Positions 33,201 to 48,200 of a DNA stretch of 64,000 bases are shown in pieces (position 1 is the stretch's first letter; the number at the start of each line of letters is the position of its first letter). The stretch is from Pollenia angustigena (taxonomy: Eukaryota; Arthropoda; Insecta; Diptera; Polleniidae). The translations under genes and the position numbers were made by a program. The stretch spans positions 183,469,253 to 183,533,252 of the forward strand of contig OV884060.1 in the NCBI GenBank assembly GCA_930367215.1, read 5' to 3'. Under the pieces are notes generated by a model. The model did not search any database. It had not been told where the DNA came from and saw nothing but the letters and a program-made list of their open reading frames with translations.

Positions 33201-36200
33201 AATGATTGTACAACATATATAAAATTGTCAATATGTTAGCCTGGGTTCACGCTCTGAAAGCTTTCTTTCAAAAAGTCAGAGTTTTTTTTGGTGGGAGGGG
33301 AGAGAAGACTAACATGTTCTCTAATAAATCAGGCTCAGTTAGCCGGGAGTAACATTAACGTTGCAAGTCAACTGCTTCCTTTTGTTGTAGTAAAGCAATT
33401 ATAACGACAATAGTTAGCAGTAAGATGTAACGTCTTAATCTGTAAGAAATAGATTGGTTTTACCTTATTACGGTAAAGTTAAGTTACTTTTACTTCCGGC
33501 TAACTGAGCCTCTAAATATTATACTTTTCACCTTGATATGCTAAGAGAAAGTGAAAAAAGCAATACAACTTTTTGTTGGAAAAGCAAGAATTTCAATATA
33601 GAAAAAACAATTTCTTTAACATAAATAAAATTGCATAGGTACATAAAGTACATTATTTGTTAATTTTTTTATTTTTTCGTATTCATATGGATGCATCTTG
33701 GAACACTATAAAGAATTTCAACACTATAAAAGAGACAGACATGTGGTCACCCTAAATTTTTCCAAAGTTGCATTTGCTTTGAAAACTTTAAATTTAACGG
33801 TACTTCAAAAATATTTAAAAGTTTAATTTTAAATTGTTTTCATATATAAAAAAAACTTCAAGATCTTAAACTGAATCACTTTTTTAAATTTATAATCTGA
33901 TGTAACAACGCATTTCGCACGAAATATTCATTTAAGGCCAGACAATGTTTATGGCCTTGTTTTTGAGTTAAAAAAATAACAATTTTTTCTGCATAAAATA
34001 ATTAAATATTTAATTATATTAATAAATTTTAACAAAAGAAATCACCACCCACGTCTAAGAATTAAAAAAAAAAAAATAACTCATCAAATCATTTTTATTA
34101 TTAAAAAAAAAAAAAATGATTCAATATTTTTAATAAAATGAAAATTAAACTCTCTTAGTCATGTATCCAAAAAAAGCATATGGGAATAAATAAATGAATG
34201 AAATGAAAGTTGATGTTGCATTTATGCAGTCATTTGTTTGGGTTAAACAATTTTGTTTTTTTAAGAAGCCTACACACTTTTTTTGTTGTAATTTTACTTC
34301 ATATTTATTTTAGTTTTTGTCTTTTTTTTCATTCTAAGAAATGGCAGAAAACAACGCCTCTTGCAAAGAATTTTCCGGTTCTATTTTTGTGCACATGCAA
34401 CAGAATGTTGGAGACACATACACTCATCAGTGCAACCTTAAAAGAAACGTTAATTTTATCTCGCTTTATTTTTTATACTTCTTGTACTTCAAAGAAACCA
34501 TTTTTTTTATCTTAAAGTCTGTATGTATGAAGTGCAGTCAGTCTTTAGACGTTTTCTTTTTTTCAAGATAAAAAGCTTGCTTGCACCACACTTCGTGGCG
34601 TTATGGTGAGGAGTTGCCAACCAATTTAAAGGTTTTAAGATTGTTGTTGCCGCTACTTGGACTAAAACCGTAGATGCTTAACCAACAGCCAAACTAGCAC
34701 TTTTAATATCCCGTGGTTACGGGTTTCTGTGGTACATACATGGGTTCTGGTGATCCAATTTTACGTTTCTAGTAACCAATCTAAGCGATTGGATCTACAT
34801 ACATACTTCATAAATGCATTTTTAGGCTTAGATTTTAGCTACAAAATGAGCAATAAATCAATAACATGACTCTTAATAAATAAAGTAAGTCTACTTTAAT
34901 ATTTCCGACATCCAAGATGTTTGGAGGGGCTTTCTTTATGTGAATTATTTGTTTCATGGATATTTTTGAGGTTAAGTTAATCCAATTCGATCTCTAAGAT
35001 AAACAAGAGCAATATTATAGTCCAGCAGATATTTAATTTAGTCGAGCACTGGTATTTTAAAATAATAAATTTAGTTTTAAGGCGGCCGCTTCTGAGTTTC
35101 CACTATGTAAACCACCTTCCTTACCTTAAGAGTGGATCCGCCCTTAGATCAGCTAAATTAGACTGACGATATATTTGGTTTATTTTCAATATTCTATACA
35201 GTCCCAAATATGTCGATTAGTACCAAAATGCCATATAAAGTAAAAAATGGATTTAGAAGGTTTACACATCGTAATTTTTTTTTTTTTTTTTAATTCTGGG
35301 GTCTAATTACCGCATACGATATCGAGCAAAATGTATCGAAATTTTTTATTCTGGTATCATGGCTCGCGATATCGAATGAAATGTATCGTAATTTGAGATG
35401 ATAGCATTCGATATCGAGTAACCAAAGACTTTAAATCTCTCGATTTTTCATTCGATACGTCAGTGTCTATCGTATGTGAAAAAATACGATAGTTAACTCG
35501 ATACGATAGCTCACTCGATATCGAATGGGGTAATTAGGCCCCTGCTTAACAGACTTGCCCTCAGCCAAAACCGTAAGAGGGTTAACCAAATTAAAGTGGT
35601 TATAAGACAGTGCTGCCAGGAGATTAGGTTAGGTTTATATGGCAGTCGTGTAAAGGCATAGCTAATTTGGGTCTAATATAGGTCCCGTTATTATACCATT
35701 CTGGGCAATACACCATTCTCCTACTGGTCAAAATTTGTTTTGTTTTTAATGCAAGTTAGGCGAACGAAGTTTTCGTTCGAAATCGTGCGACAGGCAGTTG
35801 ATATTTCTGTAATTGTCGTAAGAAAATAACAATTTTCGTAATTTTATTATAAACAACCATCAAAACTGTATGTTGTTAAATTTTTGTTCAATACAACTTA
35901 TAACAATACAACTTATATTCAGTCTGCATTATAACCATTCATCCCATTCGTAAACTATATGCTGCTTTTGGAGTTGTTAGTTTACATTTGTATATGACAT
36001 GCATACCAAGCTTACTTAAGACATCAAAAGCAGGCCAATCACAGAGAATATGTTAAAATGTCATTAGGTTAAATCAAGACTAATTTGACATTTTATCTTT
36101 TTAGACTTCGAAAAGAACATATTCAATAATTGGTTAAATAGCACAGCTAATAATCCTGTAAAATAGCGGATAACCTAGCTAAAAAGGCTTAAGATTTTGT

Positions 36201-39200
36201 AAAATAGCATTGTGAAAAACTCTTAAGACATCTGTCAAAGTCAGATAATGTTGTATTCGGTTCTGTGTGCAGATTGGACTAACTAAAATCCTATAAAACC
36301 AAAAATAAATTAGTAAAAGATTTTAATAATCTGGTTCAGACTGTTTTAATGACCAGATTAATGATCTCCAAGTTTCCAAATGCATAAAGGTAAAACATTA
36401 ATCTGTTTCAAATCAAACCAGATACAAGTTCTGAATTGGGTTTCTTTATGTAGAAGCAAAGATCGCGTTTTCAAAGAAACAATACATTTTCAATGCAGAA
36501 CCTTTTAAATTCCAGTGAACGATATCACATTTAACTGAAAGTTGGAGTGGCAAGTTTGCGCAACATTAAATATACATTGAATTTGATCGAATGAATTTGT
36601 TTAAGATGTTGGCCACTTGAAAAATAAAGAGAAAAAGTATACTTTTACCTATAGGAATAAGATGTGTATGTACTGTTCATACGAATATACCTATAAAAAA
36701 CTTGTTTTTATTTTCTTCAAAAGGGCTTTATTTATCTTGTTTATAGTAGACTTTAAAAGTGCTTCTTCTTTCCTTTTAATTTTTTTTTTCTTTCTTAACA
36801 CAAAATTTCAGTTCATAATTTTTAAAAAATTTTGTGTCATTGCCAAAACGCTAAAATAAAACACGCATCCAAATGATGGGAAAAATCTGTTTAAAATAAA
36901 TTTTCTTTGAAATAATTCCTTTTTATATTAGTTTGACATCGTGGAGGCGTGTGTTTTTCATTTTCTACAATTTATTTTATTTTTTTGGTTGGAATACATT
37001 TATAATTGATATTGTTTATTTTGGCAAACAACAATAATGGAATAAAAATTTTAGCACAGATGCTAAAATTTTTCTAGATAATTATTTTAAATATAGTTTT
37101 AAAAAAGCAATTCGTCATAATACCTATAGAAAAATTTATAACTGTAATATGTTTGGTCAATTTAAAATTTGTAATTTATGTTTGCCTATTTAAATGCTTT
37201 TATGTGCTAATATTTAAAATAATTTGAATAATAAGCCTATTTTTTAAGCTATGACTGTGTTAAGAGCGTGATGAAATAAAATTTAAAGAGCGCATAATAA
37301 CAGTGCTGCCAGAGTAAGAAAGAGTAAAAGTGCTTGATCGCCTAAAAAGCTGCCAAAATGTTTGATATATTTATTTTAAAACATTTTTTTAATTAAAAAA
37401 AAAAAAAAAAATTAGAATATCTTGAAACATATTTTAGAGAATAATTGTGGGATCATTAAAAACTTTAATTATTTTACATAAAAATAGAAAATGGCACGAA
37501 AAATTATTTTGTACAACAATTTTTTTTTGCAATATTATTAAATACAGTTCCCATTTATACAATTTGTTTTTGCCAGAAAATTGTTATTAATTTATGCTAG
37601 TTATGGCGTTTTCTTTTCTTAAAAAAGTGTTGCATATGTGTTACATGTGAATTGGCAACATTTTCAAATGCTCCACTAATTGATCTAGTGCTGCACTCAA
37701 GCCCATTTAATTAAAATGAGTGTTGAACATGTAGCATTTTTTTAATTTTAAAGGGAACATCATCAGAAAAGAACGCTTTACACTTTTAAAATAACATATG
37801 TTTTTCAGAAAAGAGACTAAAAAATGTAAAAGGTAGAATAAATGCGGAATTTTACTCAGAAAAGAAAACGCAATTAATTTATCGTATTTTTTTCCTTAAA
37901 ATAAAAATATGCATATATTTATCTGTATGTATCTATAAATTTAGACGCGATTTAATGTTAATAACATGCTAAATACCCACATACGTAGCATTATTTTTGT
38001 TTGAAATTTGCAATTCCCTATTCTATATTTTTTTTTAAACCTAATGAACATCTGTCGTTTCCGTCTTAAATTTTAATTGAAAATTTCGTTGAAAAATGTA
38101 TTATATGCCACATTTAAAATATTTTTGTTATTAACAAAATAATATATATATAATATATTTTTATAGTATTGGTTTTCAAAATAAAAATTCTAAATAATAT
38201 ATAATATATGTTTAAAAAAAAAAAAAATAATAAAACTATATAAAAAAAAAAAATCATAAAAAATTTAGTGAAATGCTTTAAAATGATAATGGCCACTTCT
38301 GGTAAGTTCTAAAAAATTTAAAAAAACGCATTTATCTACCAAATGATTAATTTTTATTTTAGGTTTGTCTAATAATAAAAAGAAAATATAACAAACAAAC
38401 AAGATTTTATACTCTATCCAATAAGTATTATTAGAGATAACAATTTTTAAATGTTAGAAAAAACAAGAAAATCACACACCAAAAGAAAAGCTAAACGAAA
38501 AACAGCCACCCACAACATTTCTTTTTCGATTGTTTCGTTCAGCTTGTCACAGGTTGAGAAAAAAATAAAATAATTTATTATGAAAAAAATAATAATATAA
38601 TAAAATAAGAAATATATACAGGATGTATGTATATATAAACACTCAACACAAAAATAAGCACAACACACCACCGTAACTCACCACCCCCAACAGCCCATAA
38701 ACATTTACACTGCATTGATACTTTGTTGTCTAACACATGTAGTTAGATAAAAATGTTTAAATTTTAAGCCAAATAATTTAAATTTAAACAAAAAATTGGA
38801 TCTGCTCTTAAGGCTGCTCTCAAGTGAATGAATGAATTGTTCATTAATGACTTAATTATCCCTCTTACAAAAAAGGTAGTTAAAATTGCTTATTTTTTTT
38901 TAATTAATTAATAAATTTCATTTATTCTATAATTTTATATATGTGTGGCAAATAATTCCCTTTAACTTCTTGGCTTTTTTTATCTATTCTAGTTTAATAT
39001 TGCATTTTTTATTTTTAAACTTTTACACGTGTGCTAATTTACAACTAATTGTTTATAATAAAAAAAAATCAAAAATTGTAGCGAAATCCAATATCATTTA
39101 TTATAAACGAGAGAAACCATGTATATAAAAAACAAGTATGAAATTTAAACAAAAATTATTAAATAAAAAATAAACAAAATTAAATTTTAACCATAAATTG

Positions 39201-42200
39201 TTTTTTAATTATACAGAAATTTTCTGTCTTATTTAATTTAAATTTATGTAAAACCATTGGCTAATTTAATTAATTTTTTATATATTCTACATTTTTTACA
39301 CACACACACACATTAACCAATTAATATTATTATTAATAAATTCGATTAATTTTTAATTACATAAAATACACAAATTCCAACAGAACTAACTTTAACCAAC
39401 AATAAAAACTAATTTGTTTTACAAAAGAAAAAAAAGAAAAATTTTTTGCGAAAAAAATTACAATATTAAAACAGATTTTTCATAAAATTGACTAGGAGTG
39501 TAGTTAAAAAATGTCATACATTTATTAAATACCTGTTTAATTATGAATTATGGAAAAGGGATCAGGTTTTTAAATATTGGCAGTAAAAGTTATTCCCTTA
39601 AAAGATTTAAGGGATTTAAAAATGTTCGTATTAAATATCTGGTTTTTAAACAATGTCCTTTAAATATTATTCTAGAAGTTCATCCTTCTTACATTCTACA
39701 GTAGTTTGTCTTAATTTCACAATGATGGAAAACAGTCGTTTAAAGTTTGCACATAACCTCAACACAAATGTACTATCTTCGAAAAAAAATGGTTTTCTTT
39801 ATTTATTCCACTTGCAAAGGTTTTTCCATCTTTAATTCAATAAATACCATAATATGCTTTTCAATTACTTATATCAATGTTCTGAACGCACACGGCTGCC
39901 CTCTTGGTTTCAGTCTAGTGCAAGTCTTGTGATACATTCGGGTGATTTCGGGATTGTGTGACCTCATTATTTGTTTGCCGATAGGAGATTTATAAGTTCA
40001 TATAGTTTGCTATTAGTTATTCTATTAGTAATTTCGAAATAAGACTTAATATTTCTGTGGGAAAAACAAAAAAGTGATTTATTGACTTGGCACCTTTAAG
40101 ATCTTCATGTTCAAAAGTACACGTGGGCAATTTGACAAAAAGTACGAAAAAACAAAAGTAAGAAAGAAAAATTTAAATAATTGAAAATAAATAAAAAATT
40201 ACGATCCACCAATACCATTGGTTAAAGATTGATGATTGCTTTTAGACGGGCAGCCGCCCCTGTGTCGCAAACGGTAGTACTGCAAAGAATTCTGTTGACG
40301 GGAATCTGGTTATTCTCCAAAGGTGTAAATTTGACCCGAGTCAAGAATAAAAATGATGAAAAAATTTTAAATTCATTTCATGTTGTGAAATTCCTTTCTT
40401 CACTTAAATGTTTTAATGAAAATTTAATATCATGAACTTTAGTCTAATTTAAAAATATGAAAAAGTATCAACTTTATTTAAATTTTTAGTACTGAAATGT
40501 AACTAAAGTTTTGTTAAAAAAAATTTATTCATGAAATTGTAAATGACGTTTATAATTTTTTTTTTTCTAAATTTGTATAGAAAAATTTATACCTGATGCT
40601 GTGTAAGTCGGTGATTCACTACCCAATTAAGTCGTACGATTTATCAAAAAATCTTGTGTGCTAATAAATTATAGTAGTGTGGCCTAAAAATGAGAAACAG
40701 AATTTTTGACAAGTCAGGCAGGTCCTGCAAATGCTTATAAACATTTTGATTAAATGATAGATTTTATGCGAACAGTGTTGCATTTTCTTGTAAAGTAGCT
40801 GAGTCATATAATTTTGTAACTTTTTTTGTGTGAAAATGTGGTATAGACAATAGATTTTGCAGAAATTTTTTATGTCGAATAAGTATTCGACGGCTTTTAA
40901 GACGTAGTTTGCAGATACGTTATAAAACTTTCCTTAAAAACTAATGCGTTTGCAAGTAAAAATTGTTGCTAGCATTGTGAACAGAAGATACGAATTTTTG
41001 CTTCTATTGTAAATTTGGCACTATGTGAAAAATTTTAACATCAGGTTTTTAATTGAATACTTATTTTATGTGATAGTTTTAATTAAAATTTCAAGCAAAT
41101 TGCTTTTAAAATTTACAAACAACTTTAAACATTCACAAAAACTTTAAAAAGGGAAAAAAGAAAAATCTGGATCAAAGATTATTCAACGTTTAAATGCAAT
41201 CGTTTACAGAATCAACTTTCATACAAAATTCGTTAAATGAAATATCTCTTTTTTTAAATAAAAAATGTGTAAGCGCTTTTTAATTCCGTTTTATTAAATG
41301 TTTTTAATTCTAAAAAAACATTGACTTTTCTCTTATTTCTTTTAATTTCTTATTTAAATATTTTCCTAATTTGCGATTAATTGATGTGAATAAATTTTAT
41401 CTCATTTATTAGAAATCAATTAAAAAATTATTCGAACGTTGCCAAACATCTGCCGTTCATTAAATCGAAAAAAATAATTTCTAAATATACATACAGACAT
41501 ACATATATACTAAAATAGAAACTTATATGTAAACCCATTGAAAATGTGATATTTAACGTCAAGCACATGTCTAACGTGACGTTTTTTTTTTTTGTTAAAT
41601 AGTTAAAGAAAATAAACTAAAACCGATCATATATTAGAATGACGTTTTTTGATGTTGAAAGAAAATGCGAATTTATTTCAGTAAAACGTCATACACCTGA
41701 CCCCAACTGCGTTTTCTTTAAATATAAAAATGTTCTTAATGTTGTAATTGAAAATTTTCTTATTTATCTTCATACATTCTTTTCCCCAGAAACCGGCTAA
41801 TTTATAAACACACGACAATCTCACTTTAACTCTCAGAGAGGTAAACATTTTTTCACTACAGTGTTGGCTACTACTATAGCAACAATAAGTTTTATATTAC
41901 TAAACAGTTTCCCCAAACTTTATGATGACATATGACAAATTGTTTAAAAATAGCAAATTGCGCACAACTTTATTAAGACACTTAATAAATTAGAAAAATT
42001 TTTTTATGCAAAATTAAATTTTAAATCTTTCCCATACCCAAATTGTCACATTATTGCGTTTCTGATATTAAAAAAAATTCCTAAAATTAATTTATCATAT
42101 AAAACCATTTAATAATTTAACAGCTAAAAACATAAAATTTGCCAACAAAAATTGCTTTAAAGCTTTGCCGCGGCATGTAAGCTATAAATTTATTTAAAAA

Positions 42201-45200
42201 AATACTAATTTTGAAAAATTTAATAAAAAAAAAAAAAAAAAAATTGCAAAATAAATTAAGCAACACATTTTCTTTTTCTTGAAAACATTTAGATTTTGCT
42301 TGGGTAACTTTAACTACAAATGATACTTATTCCTTGGGTGCCTTAGTGCTGGCTCACTCTTTGAGAAGAGCTGGTACACAACATAAATTGGCCGTTTTGG
42401 TTACACCGGGTGTGTCAGAAGCCATGCGCGACAAATTAAAAGAAGTGTACAATGTTGTAAAAGAAGTCAATATCATGGATTCACAAGACTCGGCCAATTT
42501 GGCCTTATTGGCCAGACCCGAATTGGGTATAACATTTACCAAATTACACTGTTGGCGTTTAGTACAATTTGAGAAATGCGTTTTCTTAGATTCGGATACT
42601 TTGGTAAGTGTTTTAAATATTTAAATTTAAGGTAAATTTGATTTATCAAATTTTTTTTTTTGTATATATTAAAAGATTTTACAAAATTGTGATGAATTAT
42701 TTGAACGCGAAGAACTATCAGCTGCTCCCGATGTCAGCTGGCCAGATTGTTTTAATTCCGGCGTTTTTGTTTACAAGCCCAGCGAAGAAACTTTCGATAA
42801 AATTGTTGAATTTGGGTTGAAAAATGGCAGTTTCGATGGTGGTGATCAGGGTTTATTGAATCAATACTTTTCCGATTGGGCTACCAGCGATATAAAGAAA
42901 CGCTTGCCTTTCTTGTACAACGTTACTGCTTATGCTTCGTATTGTTATTTGCCCGCCTTCAAACAGTTCAGAGATAAAATTAAAATTTTGCATTTCGCTG
43001 GCAAAATGAAACCCTGGTTAATACCCTACAACTCACAAAGTAAAACTGCCAGTGTACCCTCGGATTATACTCATGCTTCTGATTTAATACAACTCTGGTG
43101 GAATATCTTCTTCGATCATGTTCACAAAAATTTGAATGATAATATGGTAAGTTTTGTTTTATTTTTATTCTTGTTTTTTATATAATTTTTTTGAGGACGA
43201 TTTTGAGTTAAATGATTTCTTTTTCCCCTATTTTGTTTTATTTACTAACTACTCGAGTCTAAGTTTGTTGCCCTTAAAAAAAATTTCTTTTAATTGTTTA
43301 ATATTCCTGATTTTCAACTTAATTAAATGAAATTAATGAAAATTTGTTTCCCAAGCTCGCCCTTTTTACTGATATTGAAAAATCGGATTATGTTAAGTAT
43401 ACAGATGAGGTAAGAGTTGTAAAATCTTTTCTCACCTTTAGGCACTTATGCAAATTCACCATATGCACTTCAAACTTTTTCTATCAATTAGATTTTATCC
43501 TTCAAAATCTGTTTACGTGTTCCCATTATTTCAATTAAAAATTTGGCGTTGCTGTAATACTTTCAATACGTATCATTTTTATTAAAAAAAAAAAAACAAA
43601 TTAAAATGGTTTATACCCTACTTTTTTTTATTTTTTTTATACTTATTTCAAATATTATAATTTGTTTGGTGTTCGGGCCCCACCCAAATCATTGACGCAT
43701 AGAGACAATTGGAACATTTACTTCCACTTCGATTTAATGCCGTAAAGAAAATAGCATTTTTCATTCACCCATACCAAATGAAAATGAAATCTTGTATACG
43801 GATTTAGTTAAAAGCATCAGAAGCGCTGTTGGCCAAGTTCCAATTAATTGTTTGTTTTTCTTTCATTAAAAAAAAAAATAAAAAAATTGTGCGCAAAATA
43901 AAGCATTTCGCAAAATTTTAAAATAATTTTCAAATGTCTAAAAGTTGTTGTGTATCTTTAAACAACGTAAAAAAATATCTGTCGTCTCTAGACTAAAACA
44001 AATTATTAAAATTTATTTTTGCTAAAATTTATGGAAGTTTATTTTCGGATTTTGTTTTAGTTTTTATGCAAAATATTTGTATTTCACCACATAACGCAAT
44101 ATAAATATTTAAATGAAAATTTTTGGTTTAACATTTTTTTTAAAAAGCGGTAATTTTAAATTTTTTATTAGAGACTATCGATTTATTCTTCGGATATAGT
44201 GCAGAATCTAAACGACCCTTAGTTTGTGAACTTGAGACCCACTTCCCTTTTCCCTGCAAATAATATTGGATCACCTCATCCATTTTGATAAAATGCTCTA
44301 CTCCATGGACTGGTCCAATGTAATGCAAGCATGGACCATAGCATTGTTAAAAAGTGTTTGTAGTGAGACGACATGTCTTCGTTTTTTAACGACATGCTTT
44401 CGTTTTTAAACGACTTCAATACTAATCCTCTTGAGTATACCATGGAGTAGTTTTCAAACTACTCCATTGTTATCCAAAGCTGGGTTATATGGTCCTGCCC
44501 TAAGACATCGTAATGTTAAATAGACCATGTTTTTCCATACGTTTAGGTTACTTTTGGACTAGTCCTAGTCCCTTGTGGGCTACACTTTGTTTGGACTGGT
44601 CCTATTATTTGCAGGGTTCCTAACGTCTGTGCTTATTCACACGCTTAAGGTTTAAGACATAAAGTATTTAGTTTTTAAGGGCCATTATTACAACTTAGAT
44701 TATTTTTAAGATGGTATCTGACAGATAACTGGTTTTTGGTTAAACCAGGTTAACCTTAACCTAAAAAGTGATTGATAAGTTAGCAACAGGTTTATCCTCA
44801 CGGTAACTTTACAAGTAATCTTTAAGAATTTGAAGCTGCCATATTTTCTGCTGAAGATATGGAAACTTCAATGACAGTTTTATGTCAACTTAAATTATTC
44901 AAATGAAATAAAAAATGGACGATAGGCAACGTTTATTTAAAAAAACACAATTTAGCACAAAAAAACAAAACAATTTACCATATAAAAATCACAAAAAATT
45001 AAATTTTTCCTTCAAATTAAGAAATAATCGTTGCCACTACCAAAACTCTTCGGTATCTACTGCAATGTTGGCACATTCATTTTATCCGACAGTTGTAACA
45101 ATAGAGAAAACTGTTCACGGAGAACACGTGTTAACTATCAGGAACTTTAACATTAGTTTGCAATAATATCCCCAAGAGGAATAGTAAAAGAAATGACTTT

Positions 45201-48200
45201 CTCTTTTCCCTTCTCTCCTAAAAACCCAAAACTTGACGGCTAAGACATCGGACATATGAATCAGCGCTTAGGAGTAACTACAGGTCTGATTGTTATGTTG
45301 GTATGGTCCAGAATTCCAAATCCATCAGCACCTGTCTAAAAAAGTCATAACGTTTGTTTGGGTTAGCCACGTTCTGAAAATCGAATTCTAGTAAATCTGA
45401 AATCGAATAAATTTTCAAAACGTTCCTGTTTTAAAGGTTTATAAAAATATTCCGTTTTATAAACGTCATAGTTTGAGTTTCCCTTATATTAATTTGAACT
45501 ACTCTAAAAATCGTAAAAAACTACGGTAATTTTTAAATAATTTAACTGAAAATTTCCTTCGATTAAAATTTTACTCGAATTCGATTTGTTCCCATCTGGT
45601 AACGCGGAAAGCAGTAAGCCCCGGGAGCACGGTTCCGGACAGGCCAAAGTCTCTGAAAGGGAGATCTTAAAAAACGTTGACTTTAATGGCTGATTCAACA
45701 GATGCTGCTGGTTTTAAAACCGCAGCGGAGGTTAGACAACTCCAGCTTATAAACAAGGGACGAGTGTATAATTTACTCTAACACATTGGGGCAGGTGGTA
45801 AACGCATTATTTGTCAACCAGTGGATAAGACCTCAATGACTTTAGGCCTACACGGCAGGTGCTAAGGTAAATCTTTTCTACTACCGCCATAGGTGGAGGC
45901 GAGATAATTTAATGAAATAATATATGTATATATGTAGCTCTTAATTGTCATATAGTCCGAGCATGTTGAAAATGGTGAGAATCTGTCAATAATTTCATAA
46001 AAACTTTTTTCAGGAATGGAGATTTGACCAAATAATATAGTTTTTCACACTAAATCATCCAACCAAAATTCATATTAATCGGTCAGAGAATCAATTGTTT
46101 TTATTGAATTTAATACAATAAATATCCTTTATTTCATTACAAACACGAATTAAAATCTGTGATATAAAATTAATTTATCATTCCATATCAAGCACAATTA
46201 TCAAACCTTTTTCAATGGTGATTTGTTCGTCGTGTGTGGAGAAATGGTACGCTAACAAATCACAAGCACAAATCACTAGTGTATGGCCAGCTTAAGTAAT
46301 TTTTTTAAATTGAAAATACAATCCATATTATAATACAATCCATATTTGAGAATAAAGTTTGAAAGCAAACTAAAAATAAATATATTTCACAATTTGATAA
46401 TAATTTCTACTTTTTGTTGAGACGTTTGCCGTTTGAGAAAGGGTTTGATTGAAAATTATTTAAAATCAAACCTCCGTGTTTGTTGGCCTTGTCCTCGTCT
46501 TTAAAATATGTATTCTTCATAAAAATAATTTAATGAAAAATTAAATTTCATGAACTTAAGCCTAATTAAAAATATTAAAAATTTGGATTAAAACCCATAA
46601 ATAGTACAACAAAATAGCCACAATACTAATTTTTGTATGTACATATTTATAAAGGGTGGTTAAATTTCAAGGGCCGATGTTGATTTTGAATAAAACACAA
46701 ACTATTTAGGAAATTATTGTAATTTTATTTTATTATGATATATTGGTATTACTCAATTATGTATGGAACAAAATATTGGCCAAATGGGCGCCGCGACCAC
46801 GGCGGCACACCTCCATCCGATGGTCCAAATTTTCGATGACCCTGAGGCATAATGGAGGTTCTATGCCGTTAATGTGCCGAATTATCTCATCCTTTAGCTC
46901 TTGAATTGTTGCTGGCTTATCGACGTACACCTTTTCTTTCAAAAAACCCCAAAGAAAAAAGTCCAACGGTGTCAAATCACATGATCTTGGCGGCCAATTG
47001 ACATCGCCATTACGTGAGATAACACGGCCATTGAATTTGTTGCGCAAAAGAGCCATTGTTTCGTTAGCTGTGTGGCAAGTGGCACCGTCCTGCTGAAACC
47101 ACATATCGTCCACATCCATATCTTCCAATTCGGGCCATAAAAAGTTCGTTATCATCTCACGATAGCGAACACCATTCACAGTAACTGCCTGACCGGCCTC
47201 ATTTTGGAAAAAATACGGCCCGATGATGCCGCCAGCCCATAAACCGCACCAAACAGTCACTCTTTGTGGGTGCATTGGTTTTTCGACAATCACTCTTGGA
47301 TTCTCATTCGCCCAAATGCGGCAATTCTGTTTATTGACGAATCCACTGAGGTGAAAATGTGCCTCGATATGTGCACGATATGCATTTTGATTTGAACGCC
47401 CATATTCATAATAAGTCTGGATAACTTTAACACGTTGTTGGATTGTGTATCTCTCCATGGTTCAAATTGAGTAAGTCTGAAATAGAGAAATGTCAAATAA
47501 AATTCGGAAAACAACTTGGCGTTTAGGTGTGGTTCACATTCAACATCGGCCCTTACCACCCTTTATGTTGTTTGCAGTTCAACTTTGACCGGGTTCACAC
47601 TATGAAAGTTTTCTTTCTGTTCAAAATTTTTTTTGTTGGTAGTTTCTCAATAGTGGACTTAACACCTTTGCTGCCTTAAGGCCCAATCATAATGTGCTTG
47701 ATTTGGCTTAAGCAACTTTGCAAATACATGTAAATCATATGAATCAAACCAGACTGAACTTAAGGAAACTTTTTGTTAAGTTTTATGAAACTGTTATTTG
47801 CTTAAGCATAGTACGAAACTAATAGCACATTCCTTACGGAATCATATGTTTTTTGCTTTTGTTTTTGGTTTTATTAAATAGATTTAAGAGACTTTTTTGG
47901 TAATTTTTGATATGTTCACACGGACAGCAATATTCGTGTTTCGCTCTCCCAATCCTGTTTCACGCACCTAACATGATTCAAACCACACATTTTGGCCATA
48001 CAAAATTTGAGAGCGAACAGGTCGTTTCATTTTGAAACATGCTGCGAAATAGGAATACTGTACTATCCCTGCAAATAACGAGACTAGTCCATACATGCAT
48101 GTAAAGAGTAGTCCATAAAGGGGTAGGAGTACTCCAAATATATGGGTAAAAGGTGGTCCATTTAACATTACGATGTCCTAGGAGGGGACCATATAACCCA

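Larger units (their letters stand above)
30237..42292 (+). other. Glycogenin intron 1, 12 kb
   Basis: GTAAGT donor and ACATTTAG acceptor. It holds MITEs at 32602, 33331 and 35298, (TATG)n near 31515-31540 and long AT-rich stretches with homopolymers (34060-34115, 37396-37412, 42225-42243). Frames of 60-101 codons inside (34210, 34341, 36617, 38943, 39653, 40229) have no motif or splice context and are not called. Confidence 0.65.

Noticed and set aside
34210..34571. Overlapping 101- and 76-codon frames in glycogenin intron 1
   Set aside because: Low-complexity, no family resemblance, and no matching splice phases for glycogenin.
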